Below are positions 36,089 to 45,706 of a stretch of 64,000 bases of DNA, piece by piece. Under the pieces are notes generated by a model. The model was given only the letters and a program-made list of their open reading frames with translations. It had not been told where the DNA came from and ran no database searches. Each line of letters opens with the position of its first letter. The first letter of the stretch is position 1. Source of the stretch: Lactococcus taiwanensis (GTDB lineage Bacteria; Bacillota; Bacilli; Lactobacillales; Streptococcaceae); contig NZ_BNDT01000004.1 of assembly GCF_014905395.1 (NCBI RefSeq), positions 171,585-235,584 on the forward strand, written 5' to 3'. Made by a program: the position numbers and the translations under genes.

Positions 36089-36665
36089 GACGCTCAACCT
36101 CCGATTTTAATTGTTGCATTTCCCAATACCAAATCGCCATAATTGTCTTAGCGTCCGCAATTTGTTCAGTTTCGATCATTGCTTTAGCTTCGGCAAGAGT
36201 CACTTCTATCTGCTCTAAAAACTCTCCATCATCAGCTGCGCGGGGATGTTCAACTTTTGTTAAATTAGAAGAGAAATAGACATAAGTTTTTTCGGATGAA
36301 AAACCAGGTGTTCCATAAAAAGCGCTGATTTCGACTAAATCAGCCGCAAGATAACCCGTTTCTTCTTCTAATTCACGTAAAGCTGCTGCTTGTGGATCTT
36401 TTTCCTCACCCTCTTCTAACTTTCCAGCAGGAATCTCAAAAATAAACTTCTCTAAAGCTTTACGATACTGTCCTACTAAAACCATTTTCCCTTCATGAAC
36501 CGGGGCGATTGCTGTTCCTCCATTATGAAAAACAAGTTCACGAAAACTCGTCTGGTCATCCGGCAAACTTACAATATCTCGTACGACATGAAAAATCTTC
36601 CCATGAAAAATTTCTTCCCGAGATAAGGTTTTTTCTTCAAATTTTTTATCGTCAAACGTTAGCAT
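36081..36665 (-). CDS. Nudix hydrolase, ADP-ribose pyrophosphatase type
   Basis: A 194-aa Nudix hydrolase. The Nudix box is complete (starting GKLEEGEEKDP and ending with the REL-EEE-GY core, about residues 80-102) and the N-terminal EEIFHGKIFHVVRD matches ADP-ribose pyrophosphatases (NudF type). It likely hydrolyses ADP-ribose to AMP and ribose-5-phosphate. I take the ATG at 36665 because it follows AAGGAAGG; an upstream in-frame ATG would add 25 residues without a ribosome site. It lies between glmU and macP. Confidence 0.88.
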   Translation of the reverse strand: MLTFDDKKFEEKTLSREEIFHGKIFHVVRDIVSLPDDQTSFRELVFHNGGTAIAPVHEGKMVLVGQYRKALEKFIFEIPAGKLEEGEEKDPQAAALRELEEETGYLAADLVEISAFYGTPGFSSEKTYVYFSSNLTKVEHPRAADDGEFLEQIEVTLAEAKAMIETEQIADAKTIMAIWYWEMQQLKSEVERHA

Positions 36666-36767
36666 TTTTTCCTTCCTTGAAAAGTTTTGCGTTTTCAGCC
36701 TCAAACTTTTCTCACCTAAAATCGAACGAAAGAGCTTCATGAGAAACTCTTTGTCCTAGGTAAATTA

Positions 36768-38144
36768 TTATTGACCACGGTAGTGTGGCATTTTTTTGGC
36801 ACGTCCTAGCTTATTGACTTGCTTGCCCCGTCCAATTTCAACAGCATCTTCTGGAACATCTTCAGTTACAATCGATCCCGCTGCAGTCAAAGCATTTTTT
36901 CCGATATGTACTGGTGCGATAATTGTAGAGTTAGAACCAATGAAAGCAAAATCATCTATCTCCGTATTAAATTTATTTTGTCCATCATAGTTAGCTGTGA
37001 TAGTACCCGCACCAAAGTTTACCTTTTCGCCAATCGTAGCATTTCCAATATAAGTCAAATGTCCCGCTTTAGTGCCTTTGCCAAGTGTTGAGCCTTTGAT
37101 TTCAACGAAGTTTCCGACATGAACTTCTTCACTAAGAACTGTTCCTGGACGAAGATGCGCATAAGGACCGCAGTTGCTACCGACACTCATTTTACTGCCT
37201 TCTACAGTTGAATTACGTACCTCACAGTTAGAATGAATCTCAGAGTTCTCAATCCGGCTTCCATTGGTGATGAGGACATTTTTACCAATAAAGGTATTTC
37301 CTTTAATCGTAACATTTGGTTCAATAATCGTTTCTTCCTCAATGGTTACGTCACTCTCAATATAGATTGTAGCGGGATCAATTAGCGTCACGCCATTGAC
37401 CATATGACCATGATTAATACGTTTACGCATGGTCACCTCAGCTTGAGCCAGTGCCACACGATCATTGACACCTAAGCTTTCTTCGAAGTCATCCAGCACA
37501 TGAGCTGCGACGGTTTGCCCTGCTTTTTTAAATATTTCAATCACATCGGTCAAGTAGTATTCGCCTTGAGCATTATCTGTCGTCAACTCACCCAAAGCTT
37601 TGAAGAGGGCTTTATTATCAAAAACATAAGTTCCTGTATTAATCTCTGTAATGGCTTTTTCAAAATCATTCGCATCTTTTTGCTCAACAATTTTTTCAAC
37701 TGTTTCATCTGCTCCACGCACGATTCGTCCATAACCTGTTGGATTAGGAGCAATTGCCGTTAAAATCGTTGCTGTCGCATTTTGCGCAAAATGATAGTTA
37801 AAAAGCTCATCTATAGTTTGACCAGTAATCAATGGAGTATCCCCAGCAATAACAAGCGTTGCTCCCTCTTCATTTGCCAACAAATCAGCTGCAATCTTAA
37901 CCGCATGACCTGTACCCAACTGTTCAGCTTGTTTTACAAATTGAGTACCGCGCGGGAGGGTCGCAATGACACGGTCTGCTTCGTGCCCAACAATCACGAC
38001 ATTTTTTGTCATATCAACTTCTGACACACTTGTCAGTACATGCGCTAACATGGACTTACCAGCTACCTTATGTAGTACTTTAGGTAAAGCTGACTTCATT
38101 CGAGTCCCTTTCCCAGCAGCTAAAATAATCGCAAATTTATTCAT
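36768..38144 (-). CDS. glmU: Bifunctional UDP-GlcNAc pyrophosphorylase / GlcN-1-P acetyltransferase
   Basis: A 458-aa GlmU making UDP-GlcNAc for peptidoglycan. The N-terminal uridylyltransferase carries [11 protein letters not shown] (residues about 9-19) and the C-terminal half (about 250-450) is a left-handed beta-helix acetyltransferase with the HLRPGT and [10 protein letters not shown] stretches. The ATG at 38144 follows AAAGGAGATTCAC; a frame seven codons longer has no site. A palindrome copy encodes LTSVSEVDM near residue 38, in the linker after the first helix. It heads the glmU-nudix-macP-mtnN-ybjQ run. Confidence 0.97.
   Translation of the reverse strand: MNKFAIILAAGKGTRMKSALPKVLHKVAGKSMLAHVLTSVSEVDMTKNVVIVGHEADRVIATLPRGTQFVKQAEQLGTGHAVKIAADLLANEEGATLVIAGDTPLITGQTIDELFNYHFAQNATATILTAIAPNPTGYGRIVRGADETVEKIVEQKDANDFEKAITEINTGTYVFDNKALFKALGELTTDNAQGEYYLTDVIEIFKKAGQTVAAHVLDDFEESLGVNDRVALAQAEVTMRKRINHGHMVNGVTLIDPATIYIESDVTIEEETIIEPNVTIKGNTFIGKNVLITNGSRIENSEIHSNCEVRNSTVEGSKMSVGSNCGPYAHLRPGTVLSEEVHVGNFVEIKGSTLGKGTKAGHLTYIGNATIGEKVNFGAGTITANYDGQNKFNTEIDDFAFIGSNSTIIAPVHIGKNALTAAGSIVTEDVPEDAVEIGRGKQVNKLGRAKKMPHYRGQ
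38018..38039. repeat. Dispersed palindrome copy in glmU
   Basis: CTTCTGAC, centre ACACTT, then GTCAGTAC. It is read as L-T-S-V-S-E in the N-terminal domain. The centre is not a perfect palindrome. Confidence 0.6.
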
Positions 38145-38349
38145 GTGAATCTCCTTTAATGTCACTAAGCAAAATATAAATCTTTAACCAATTATATCAT
38201 ATTAAAAAAAGATTTTTATAATCGTTCTTCATTTTTATGTTAAAATAGATACCAGTAATCCTCATTGAACCTTGCAAATTTAAAGCTTTGTAAGTTCATC
38301 TCAACACAGTTGAACCTGTGCTTGTGAGGGATCAGAAAGGTTTTCCATT

Positions 38350-39138
38350 ATGCAAAAGATTGGTTTTATTGGTATTGGTAAGATGGCTACAGCGATTATC
38401 GCTGGTCTCGATCCTACAAGATTTGAAATTCTCATCTCTGGTCGGGATTTTAGTAAAACACAAAAACAAGCCCAAGAACTTTCAGCACAAGCTGTTACAC
38501 AGCGTGAACTTGTGACAAAATCAGACTTAATCGTCTTGGCGGTCAAACCCCAAGTCCTCCCAAAAGTTCTGACAGAGCTGTCAGTAGATTTAACTTCTGA
38601 CAAGACCCTTGTCTCCATAGCCGCTGGCTTAACATTAGCTGATTTGACGGAGCTTACTCAAACAGCCCATCAACCTATTATCCGAGTAATGCCCAATATC
38701 AACGCTCAAATCGGTCAGTCTACTTCTGCTATCGTTAAAAATGATTTCGTCACTGATCAAGCGTATCAGGCGACCCAAGAAATTTTTCAAGCTGTGGGGT
38801 CAGTCCACGAGATTGCAGAAAAAGATTTTTCAACTTTTGCTGCAATCGCGGGCTCAAGTCCCGCCTTTATCTATATGTTTATTGATGCGTTAGCCCGTGC
38901 GGGTGTTTTACATGGGCTACCTAAAGACAAAGCCACAAAAATTGTTGCGGAAACTGTACAAGCTTCCGCCGAAATGATCTTGCAAAGTGGGGAAAATCCT
39001 TGGAGTTTGGTAGACAAAGTTTCAAGTCCAGGAGGGACCACTGTTGCTGGAGTAGTTAGTCTTGAACAAAATCATTTTATCGGGACAGTTATTGATGCTA
39101 TCACCGCTACAGTTGAGAAAGAAAAAAATTTAAAATAA
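38350..39138 (+). CDS. proC: Pyrroline-5-carboxylate reductase
   Basis: A 262-aa ProC, the last step of proline synthesis. The N-terminal dinucleotide motif is GFIGIGKMATAI, VKPQVLP lies near residue 66, and the C-terminal signature VSSPGGTTVAGV is near 224. It is monocistronic: a leader of about 90 nt with small inverted repeats (38300-38320) upstream and a terminator right after. A palindrome copy encodes VLTELSVDLTSD at about 73-80, between the conserved VKPQ motif and the next strand. Nothing else unusual. Confidence 0.95.
   Translation: MQKIGFIGIGKMATAIIAGLDPTRFEILISGRDFSKTQKQAQELSAQAVTQRELVTKSDLIVLAVKPQVLPKVLTELSVDLTSDKTLVSIAAGLTLADLTELTQTAHQPIIRVMPNINAQIGQSTSAIVKNDFVTDQAYQATQEIFQAVGSVHEIAEKDFSTFAAIAGSSPAFIYMFIDALARAGVLHGLPKDKATKIVAETVQASAEMILQSGENPWSLVDKVSSPGGTTVAGVVSLEQNHFIGTVIDAITATVEKEKNLK
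38566..38587. repeat. Dispersed palindrome copy in proC
   Basis: GTTCTGAC, centre AGAGCT, then GTCAGTAG. It is read as L-T-E-L-S-V on the plus strand. Confidence 0.75.
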
Positions 39139-39140
39139 GA

Positions 39141-39173
39141 AAAAGAACTTACAACGCTGTAAGTTCTTTTTCT
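39141..39173 (+). terminator. proC terminator
   Basis: AAGAACTTACA, loop ACGC, TGTAAGTTCTT plus a T run, right after the proC stop. Confidence 0.85.
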
Positions 39174-39208
39174 TATTTTAGTTCCTCGTTATCCGATTTT
39201 TTCCAAAA

Positions 39209-39234
39209 TAAAAAATGCCTTCTGGCATTTTTAT
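39209..39234 (-). terminator. rpsO terminator
   Basis: AAAAATGCC, loop TTCT, GGCATTTTT, 37 bp after the rpsO stop on the minus strand. Confidence 0.8.
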
Positions 39235-39270
39235 TACTTTGCTTTATCCGACGATAATGCCAAGGTTTTC

Positions 39271-39540
39271 TTAACGACGAAGTCCCAATGAAGAGATGAG
39301 TTCGCGGTAACGTTGAACGTCTTTTTCACGGAGGTAACCAAGGAGGTTACGACGGTGACCGATTTTTTTCATCAAACCACGGTATGTAGCGTGGTCTTTC
39401 TTGTGAGATTTAATGTGGTCGTTAAGATGGTTGATTTCCCAAGTCAATACAGCGATTTGTACTTCAGGTGAACCAGTATCGCCTTCTTTACGAGCGTATT
39501 GAGCGATGATTTCTTGTTTTTTTTCTTTTGAAATTGCCAT
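39271..39540 (-). CDS. rpsO: 30S ribosomal protein S15
   Basis: An 89-aa S15, starting [16 protein letters not shown] after an AAAGGAG site. The [11 protein letters not shown] loop and the C-terminal [10 protein letters not shown], which bind 16S rRNA helix 22, are conserved. A frame 18 codons longer reads through the untranslated leader and is rejected. It is a single-gene transcript with its own near-consensus promoter. It is not next to pnp, unlike in E. coli. Confidence 0.98.
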   Translation of the reverse strand: MAISKEKKQEIIAQYARKEGDTGSPEVQIAVLTWEINHLNDHIKSHKKDHATYRGLMKKIGHRRNLLGYLREKDVQRYRELISSLGLRR

Positions 39541-39625
39541 GAGTTTTTCTCCTTTTTTTATATTGCCCAGTCCGAGTGACAGCTTGGCGAGCATGAAACC
39601 AAGAATGGGTTGTAAAAAACTACTC
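39541..39625 (-). promoter_or_regulatory. Structured rpsO leader, possible S15-binding site
   Basis: On the minus strand CCCA..TGGG and CTTGG..CCAAG can pair in nested fashion within about 55 nt upstream of the ribosome site. rpsO leaders in several bacteria bind S15 and repress translation. The similarity here is only in placement and size, so this is a candidate. Confidence 0.35.
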
Positions 39626-39629
39626 TCTC

Positions 39630-39658
39630 ATCATACACTTTTTTCCTTTTTATTTCAA
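39630..39658 (-). promoter_or_regulatory. rpsO promoter
   Basis: On the minus strand TTGAAA (39653-39658), a 17-bp spacer and TATGAT (39630-39635). Confidence 0.8.
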
Positions 39659-39660
39659 GT

Positions 39661-39690
39661 AAAGAAAAGCTTACCCAAAGGTAAGATTTT
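39661..39690 (-). terminator. prkC terminator
   Basis: CTTACC/GGTAAG stem with a CAAA loop and A/T-rich flanks, just downstream of prkC on the minus strand. Confidence 0.75.
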
Positions 39691-39695
39691 CCTTT

Positions 39696-41810
39696 TTATT
39701 CACTCGAACTTGTAGAAGTTGTTGTATCTCCTGACGAGTCTTTGGTTTCCTCTTTTGAGGAATGTGTAGTCTCAGCTTTTGCACTGCTTTCACTTTCAGA
39801 GGTACTACTTTGCGTTGTTGTAGACTCTGGTGTGCTACTTTCTGTTGTTGAGGTAGTACTTGTTGTACTTTCTGGCGTACTCTGTGTCGTCGTAGACTCT
39901 GGCGTCGTCGTTGATGTCGAAGCAGGTTGGTAAGCCCCCAAATAAGTTAAAGTAATTTGCTGTGTAGCGATATTGAAAGTATCTCCCGCAGCAACGTTCG
40001 AGTCATAAACGTAGTTTTCTCCATTTGGATAATTCGTATTAGGTTGCTCATCCAAAATGATATTCTCCTCAGGAACGCCCATTGAAATCAAATCTGCCTT
40101 GACTTGCTTATAGGTCCGATTTTTGAACTCAGGCATTGTACCCTGTTCGCCTTCAGAGACTTCCAATATAATTTGAGCATCCCCATCTAAATCAAAATAA
40201 TCCCCTGATTTAGGTGTTTGGCTAACAACAGTCCCTGCAGGTTGAGAACTTTCCACCGTTTTAGATACAATCTGATTTTCAGCAACATCATGCTCAATCA
40301 TCAGATCATCTTTAACATCCTGGTAATCTTTTCCTACGTAATTCTTCATCTTAAAGGAATTACCACCTTCAGACAAATAGATATTGACTTTGCTTCCTGA
40401 ACGTACTGAACTTCCAGATTTAGGATTTGAACGGGTGACTTTATTTTTGGCAACTTCTTTACTTGTTTCGTGATATACCGTACCAAGTCCTAACTTAGCA
40501 GCTTCAAGCTTTGTTTTTGCTTGATTTTCCGTTAAATTAGTTAAATTTGGAACCTTCACATTATTAGGCGTTGAAGCCATCCAGGCGGCCACACCGCCCC
40601 CAATAAGTATAAAGGCAAGAACTAGAGCTAAAATCAATTTTTTCTTTGATTTTTTAGGCTTTCTTTGAGCCGTCCCAGCAGCTCTTTGTGCCACTTCAGT
40701 GGACTCAGGTATTTTTTCAACATTCGCATGATGTTTACCAGCTGCTAAAGCTTCTTGCTCAGTCATGGTCACTACTTTATCCCAGACTGTGGTCGATGGC
40801 ATGTTATTTTTATCATACCAATAAACTTCTGCCTTCCCCTCATCAGCGACATATACCGTTCGTTCAGAGGTTGAGGACTTATCAATAAGCGGCTTGGTAT
40901 CATAGGGGTTGATCAAATTTGCTGGCATGATCTTCGTCTCGTCTTGATCTTTGGTAAAGACGAGTTTTTCCTCACCTTTACGATCTAAACTCGTCGATGT
41001 AGCCAGATCAGTCATCATTTCTTCAACATCTGCGTAACGGTTTTTAATATCTTTTGCCGTCGCACGTATGACCACATTCTCAAGTGACTGTGGAACATCC
41101 GGATTAAGATTAATAATGCTGGGGATATTTTCTTGAAAATGCTTCAAAGCAATGGCTACTGCAGAGTCGCCATCAAAGGGAATTTGTCCCGTCAGCAATT
41201 CAAATAAGATAATCCCAATAGCATAGATATCTGATTGAACCGTGGCATTAGAGCCACGCGCTTGTTCAGGTGAGAGGTAATGTACCGAGCCAAACATCGT
41301 ATTTGTCTGAGTTAATGACGTCTCCGAGAGCGCTTTTGCAATTCCGAAATCCGTTACTTTAACCGTTCCACTTTGAGCTACTAAAACATTTTGCGGTTTT
41401 AAGTCTCGGTGAATAATACCGTGAGAGTGGGCCATGTCCATCGCAGATAAAATTTCGGTAGTGATTTCTATAGCTTCATCATTCGAAAGCGGTGCTTTTT
41501 GAATGATGTATTGCTTAAGCGTCATTCCATCAACATATTCCATGACAATGTATTGTTGATTTTCAAATTCGCCCACATCAGAAATACCGACGATGTTTGG
41601 ATGGGAAAGTTCAGCCATAGCAAAAGCTTCTCTTTGAAAACGAGCAATTGCAATATCGTCATTTTCAAAATTAGAGCGTAAAACTTTAATGGCTACTTGA
41701 CGATTCCCAAGGAAAGTGTCCTCGCCTTGATAGACGTTCGCCATTCCTCCACGGCCAATCTCTTTGATAATCCGGTAACGATCAGCAAAGATTTTACCGA
41801 TTTGAATCAT
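39696..41810 (-). CDS. prkC: PASTA-domain serine/threonine kinase
   Basis: A 704-aa membrane kinase (StkP/PknB type) sensing peptidoglycan and controlling division and cell-wall synthesis. The cytosolic kinase domain (1-270) has GRGGMANVY, the ATP lysine Lys42 in [14 protein letters not shown] and DFGIAKA. A juxtamembrane region leads to one membrane helix (about 368-390). Three extracellular PASTA repeats follow (about 395-625), then a Ser/Thr/Glu-rich, low-complexity tail of about 80 residues. The ATG overlaps the pppL stop (TGATG), so translation is coupled to its phosphatase. Confidence 0.97.
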   Translation of the reverse strand: MIQIGKIFADRYRIIKEIGRGGMANVYQGEDTFLGNRQVAIKVLRSNFENDDIAIARFQREAFAMAELSHPNIVGISDVGEFENQQYIVMEYVDGMTLKQYIIQKAPLSNDEAIEITTEILSAMDMAHSHGIIHRDLKPQNVLVAQSGTVKVTDFGIAKALSETSLTQTNTMFGSVHYLSPEQARGSNATVQSDIYAIGIILFELLTGQIPFDGDSAVAIALKHFQENIPSIINLNPDVPQSLENVVIRATAKDIKNRYADVEEMMTDLATSTSLDRKGEEKLVFTKDQDETKIMPANLINPYDTKPLIDKSSTSERTVYVADEGKAEVYWYDKNNMPSTTVWDKVVTMTEQEALAAGKHHANVEKIPESTEVAQRAAGTAQRKPKKSKKKLILALVLAFILIGGGVAAWMASTPNNVKVPNLTNLTENQAKTKLEAAKLGLGTVYHETSKEVAKNKVTRSNPKSGSSVRSGSKVNIYLSEGGNSFKMKNYVGKDYQDVKDDLMIEHDVAENQIVSKTVESSQPAGTVVSQTPKSGDYFDLDGDAQIILEVSEGEQGTMPEFKNRTYKQVKADLISMGVPEENIILDEQPNTNYPNGENYVYDSNVAAGDTFNIATQQITLTYLGAYQPASTSTTTPESTTTQSTPESTTSTTSTTESSTPESTTTQSSTSESESSAKAETTHSSKEETKDSSGDTTTSTSSSE

Positions 41811-42580
41811 CAGTCGACCTCCTGTGCTTGTGACTCGGCCACGCCATCAAAAGCCACTAAGATGACAGTAACATTATCAAGCCCTCCGTGTTCATTCGCT
41901 AAGCGAATCAAGGCTTCTGATTTATTATCTAATGTTAAATCTTCTCTATCTAAAATTTCTTGGATCTCAGCGGCTGAAACCATATTTGTCAGCCCATCTG
42001 AGTTCATCAAAATAATATCACCAGAGTGAAGAAGTAAACTCTGGATATCGGCCTGAACTTCATTTGTTTGGCCTAAAGAGCGCGTGATGATGTTTTTATT
42101 AGGATGAACTTCGGCTTCTTCCTCAGTAATTTGTCCTGCATCAACTAATTCTTGAACTAAAGAGTGGTCAGTTGTGATTTTGGTTAAAAGACCATCTCGC
42201 ACAAGGTAAGTGCGACTATCGCCAACATGGGCAGAGATAGCTACATCTCCTTTGATCATGACCGCTTCAAGCGTTGTCCCCATTCCTTGATATTCGTCTA
42301 GCTTACCCAGACTTGCAATATTATCATTTTCATTACGAATTTGATTTCTCAACCAAACTTCGAGCGTAGTTTCTGGTGTGTCCACATCAAAAAATGTCTC
42401 TGACCAAAGTTTGCCGAGATCTTCAACAGTAAGCTTACTGGCTACATTACCTGCTTTGTGTCCACCCATTCCATCAGCTAACAAAAAGAGTCGATAGCCT
42501 GCGCGGTTGATATAACTATCGGCATAGTCCTGATTGGTACTACGTTTTGAGCCGATATCTGATAAAATACTATATTCCAC
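41810..42580 (-). CDS. pppL: PP2C-type Ser/Thr phosphatase
   Basis: A 256-aa PP2C phosphatase reversing PrkC/StkP phosphorylation. Metal-binding motifs are SKRSTNQDY near residue 13, [10 protein letters not shown] near 35, GDSRTYL near 118 and NSDGLTNMV near 190, with VTVILV near the end. I take the GTG at 42580, seven codons inside a longer frame, because AAGGAGAAAAA precedes it. It is coupled to prkC downstream and follows rsmB, as in streptococci. Confidence 0.95.
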   Translation of the reverse strand: MEYSILSDIGSKRSTNQDYADSYINRAGYRLFLLADGMGGHKAGNVASKLTVEDLGKLWSETFFDVDTPETTLEVWLRNQIRNENDNIASLGKLDEYQGMGTTLEAVMIKGDVAISAHVGDSRTYLVRDGLLTKITTDHSLVQELVDAGQITEEEAEVHPNKNIITRSLGQTNEVQADIQSLLLHSGDIILMNSDGLTNMVSAAEIQEILDREDLTLDNKSEALIRLANEHGGLDNVTVILVAFDGVAESQAQEVD

Positions 42581-42671
42581 TTTTTCTCCTTGAAAGAACA
42601 AAGTTTTTATTGTGAGTTAAAAAAGTAATGATAGAGTGGTAGCGAACTTCTCCCTAACACTCACTTCGTTC

Positions 42672-43943
42672 TTAACCTTTTTTCTTAAATTTCGCTACAA
42701 AGAAACCGTCCGTGTGATACATCTCGGGAGTAATGAAAATACAACCGTCTGTAATAAGGTCCGTTTTTTCATGCGAAATCTCGACTTGTTCAAAATCTGG
42801 ATGTGACTCAAGAAACTGATGAACAACATCAAAGTTTTCTTCATTGAAAATTGTACAAGTACTGTACACCATTATACCACTTTTTTTCAAGCTTTTCGAG
42901 GTACTGTCGAGGATTTCCAGCTGAATTCGTTGTAAAGCTTCAAAGTCTGAGTTTTCTTTGCGGTAACGAATGTCAGGTTTACGACGAATCAGTCCAATCC
43001 CAGAACAAGGTGCATCAACTAAGATACGGTCAAAACGCTCGGCGCCGAAAGTTTCGAAGACCTTTGTTGCATCTCCTTTTTGAGTTATTATTCTGTCTGA
43101 AACGTGCTGGCGCTGTGCATTTTGTTGAATCAACTCCAGCTTATGGTCATACAGATCCAAAGCTGTGATATGACCTGTTGTCAGGTACTGAGCCATATGC
43201 GTGCTCTTGCCTCCAGGAGCAGCACAAGCATCAAGAACTTCTTCCTCTCCTTTAAGTTCAAGCTGTGGTGCAACAAGCTGACTGCTTTCATCTTGTATGG
43301 TAATCTTTCCTGTCAAGAAAGCTTCACTGCTTGCAAAATTTCCGCTGTCTGCTACCAAACCTGACTCAACCAAAACGGAAGGGCGAGTGTTCGCTAGCTC
43401 GACATCAGGATCAATCTTACGCAAACTAACATGGCTCGGTTTTTCCAGACTCTCAAGAATTTCGCCTGTACGCTTACCCCCAAATTGCCGAACCATTTTG
43501 TCCAGTAACAGCTTCGGCATCGAGTATTTAGTTTCCCAATCTTTCGGTTCTTCTTGTCGACGATCAGAGCGCATAAAGTTACGCAATACTGCATTGATAA
43601 AATTGGCTGTCGCTTGTCCATCATGCCGTTTAGCAATTTTGACCGCTTCATCTACTGCTGCAGAAGTCGGGACTTTATCCATAAACAAAATCTGGTAAGC
43701 CGTCAAGTGAAGAAGGGTTCTTGCCCAAGGCTTTGGTTGTTTTTTGAGAAAGGGTGCAATATACCAATCCAAAAGCGTTCTTTTTGAAACGACGCCATAA
43801 ACCAATGCGGTCACAAATCCCTTATCAACTTGAGAGAGTTCAGAATCCCTCAAATTTCGATCGAGGGAAATATTCGCATAGGCATCATTACCAAAAATAT
43901 CGTTAAGAATGTCTAAAGCAGTTTGTCTTGCATTTTTTTTCAT
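42672..43943 (-). CDS. rsmB: 16S rRNA (cytosine-967-C5)-methyltransferase RsmB
   Basis: A 423-aa Sun/RsmB. The N-terminal NusB-like RNA-binding domain (about 1-140) precedes the methyltransferase, with SAM-binding DACAAPGGKSTHMAQ near 245, DAPCSGIGL (catalytic-site Cys) near 310 and YSTCT near 357 (nucleophile Cys). The ATG at 43943 gives the standard MKKNARQTALDIL start; 14 further upstream codons are unlikely. The next gene of the ancestral operon, fmt, is about 1.8 kb upstream, separated by inserted genes. Confidence 0.95.
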   Translation of the reverse strand: MKKNARQTALDILNDIFGNDAYANISLDRNLRDSELSQVDKGFVTALVYGVVSKRTLLDWYIAPFLKKQPKPWARTLLHLTAYQILFMDKVPTSAAVDEAVKIAKRHDGQATANFINAVLRNFMRSDRRQEEPKDWETKYSMPKLLLDKMVRQFGGKRTGEILESLEKPSHVSLRKIDPDVELANTRPSVLVESGLVADSGNFASSEAFLTGKITIQDESSQLVAPQLELKGEEEVLDACAAPGGKSTHMAQYLTTGHITALDLYDHKLELIQQNAQRQHVSDRIITQKGDATKVFETFGAERFDRILVDAPCSGIGLIRRKPDIRYRKENSDFEALQRIQLEILDSTSKSLKKSGIMVYSTCTIFNEENFDVVHQFLESHPDFEQVEISHEKTDLITDGCIFITPEMYHTDGFFVAKFKKKG

Positions 43944-44152
43944 AGAGCTAGTATAGCATACCCCTAGCATAATCGCTACTGCCATTTTTTATTTTTGTCT
44001 GACTTTGGCCTTCTTTTAAACAAAAAGAGAAGATTTATCCAAATACGCTCTTACTATCAATAAAAGCTTGCAAACTTCGAGATGAAAGCGTATGATTATT
44101 CTAAACTTTTATGACTAGAATTTTCTCTTGTCTGAAATTAGGAGGTAAACTG

Positions 44153-44719
44153 ATGAGTACAACCAATCTTATTTTAGCTCAACATAACACTTTTTTGACT
44201 GAACATCTGTTCTTACGAAAGTTGAAATTAGAAGACGCCACAGAGATGAATGCCTTTACTTCTGATCCTGAGGTTGCGCGTTATACAAGCTGGCTCCCTC
44301 ATGAATCTCTGGAGGAGACCCAACGTATAATAGCTAATCTCTTTCTCCCCAATCAGCTGCACCACTGGGGGATTGTGGAGAAAAAAAGTCACACATTAAT
44401 TGGAGTCATTAGCCTTTCACTTCATCATCCGCACCTTGCAGAATTCGGCTGGATGTTACATCGAAATTATTGGGGGAAGGGCTACATGGCTGAAGCTGCT
44501 ATCCCTTTATTGCAACTTTGCTTTGAAGATTTAGCATTAGATGTTGTCCAAGCAAAACATCTGAGTGAAAATCAAAAATCCGGACGAGTGATGGAAAAGA
44601 TTGGAATGCGAAACATGGGTCACGTTTTTGTTTGGTTCCCTAAATTTGAAAAAGCACGTACCGCAGATTATTGGGCACTAAGCGCTGAAGAATATTTCAG
44701 ACAAAAGCAAATTACATAA
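44153..44719 (+). CDS. GNAT acetyltransferase, RimJ/RimL type
   Basis: A 188-aa N-acetyltransferase with the GNAT fold of ribosomal-protein N-acetyltransferases. N-terminal LRKLKLEDATEMNAF and EVARYTSW lead to the acetyl-CoA-binding YWGKGYMAEAAIPLL near residue 108 and NQKSGRVMEKIGM near 140. The ATG at 44153 follows TTAGGAGG; an upstream ATG is 14 codons away without a site. The gene is on the opposite strand to its neighbours and splits the fmt-rsmB arrangement. Its substrate is unknown. Confidence 0.88.
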   Translation: MSTTNLILAQHNTFLTEHLFLRKLKLEDATEMNAFTSDPEVARYTSWLPHESLEETQRIIANLFLPNQLHHWGIVEKKSHTLIGVISLSLHHPHLAEFGWMLHRNYWGKGYMAEAAIPLLQLCFEDLALDVVQAKHLSENQKSGRVMEKIGMRNMGHVFVWFPKFEKARTADYWALSAEEYFRQKQIT

Positions 44720-44747
44720 AAAAAGCTGGAATCAATCCAGCTTTTTC
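44719..44747. terminator. Terminator shared by the GNAT gene and gls24
   Basis: AAAGCTGGA, loop ATCAA, TCCAGCTTT between A and T runs, exactly between two convergent stop codons. Confidence 0.85.
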
Positions 44748-45257
44748 TTAATGAACACGGGGTTCTTGGGACTTACGATCTCCCACTTTGTCTTTCACCT
44801 TGTCCACTTGTTTGGAAGTAAATTGGCTTGTGGTTTGTGCCACATCGACAACTCGATCTTGTAAACTTACCTCAGCTTCTTTTTGCTGAGATTTCGTTTT
44901 GATATCTACCACGTCCACGTTTACTTCCACCACATCTAAGTCTGTCATTGCGGCGACTTCTTTACGAATCACTGACTTGATCTTTTCATAAATATCTGGC
45001 ACATGGCGTTGATATTCTATAACAACCTTTAAATCAACGGCGACTTGTTCTTTGCCCACTTCAACACCAACGCCTGTTGTAACATCATCATTATTCACAA
45101 GTTTTCCTGTGAGATTTGAAAAAAATCCGCCGTCTACAGCTAAAAGTCCATCTACTGATTCAAGGGCTAAACCAACAATTTTCTGAATAACTTTGTCATC
45201 ATAGGCTAATTCTCCACTCACTTTATTAGGGGATTCTGTTGTAAATTCTTGTTTCAT
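44748..45257 (-). CDS. gls24: Asp23/Gls24 family envelope stress protein
   Basis: A 169-aa Asp23/Gls24 protein. The core (about 10-120) has SGELAYDDKVIQKIVGLALE, VDGLLAVDGG and the repeated VEVNVDVVDIK-type strands of the family, followed by a Gln/Lys/Val-rich helical tail. Asp23 proteins form membrane-associated filaments responding to cell-wall stress. It is 67 bp downstream of glsB and probably cotranscribed. Together they are a compact stress module between fmt and rsmB. Confidence 0.9.
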   Translation of the reverse strand: MKQEFTTESPNKVSGELAYDDKVIQKIVGLALESVDGLLAVDGGFFSNLTGKLVNNDDVTTGVGVEVGKEQVAVDLKVVIEYQRHVPDIYEKIKSVIRKEVAAMTDLDVVEVNVDVVDIKTKSQQKEAEVSLQDRVVDVAQTTSQFTSKQVDKVKDKVGDRKSQEPRVH

Positions 45258-45324
45258 CTTAAAAACTCCTTTACTATAAACTCCTGATTTCGAAGAAAAA
45301 GGAAATCAACGCTTAAATAGATTT

Positions 45325-45567
45325 CTAACGGTTTGCTTTGCTCAAAAAGAAAGAGACGACAGCAACCACAATAATAGCACCAACAATTGAAGGGATTAAA
45401 GCCATTCCTGCTAGGCTTGGCCCCCATGTTCCTAGAAGAGCTTGCCCTACTGCAGAACCAATCAGTCCAGCAAGAATATTGGCAATCCATCCCATTGACT
45501 TTCCTTTATTTGTAATTGCTCCTGCAATCACACCAATCAAGGCTCCAACAATTAAGGACCAAATCAT
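45325..45567 (-). CDS. glsB: GlsB/YeaQ/YmgE family stress membrane protein
   Basis: An 80-aa transglycosylase-associated-protein family member with three glycine-rich hydrophobic segments (about 3-20, 30-50 and 55-75). The N-terminal WSLIVGALIGVIAGAI and the GWIANILAGLIGSAVG region are the family signature. GlsB-type genes accompany gls24 in stress operons, as here. An extended -10 (TGGTATAGT) lies upstream near 45606. Function in the envelope is unknown. Confidence 0.88.
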   Translation of the reverse strand: MIWSLIVGALIGVIAGAITNKGKSMGWIANILAGLIGSAVGQALLGTWGPSLAGMALIPSIVGAIIVVAVVSFFLSKANR

Positions 45568-45670
45568 AAAGCACCTCTTTCTAGTACATTATCTTGTACA
45601 TTTTAACTATACCAAAAAATGTATTCTATAAAAAGCAAACGGTTTCGCTTTTTTAATGCTTCGAATCAAT

Positions 45671-45699
45671 AAAAAAATCACCTGTTCACAGATGACTTT
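45671..45699 (-). terminator. fmt terminator
   Basis: TCATCTG/CAGGTGA stem with a TGAA loop and a T run on the minus strand, just downstream of fmt. Confidence 0.7.
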
Positions 45700-45706
45700 G
45701 TTTCAC

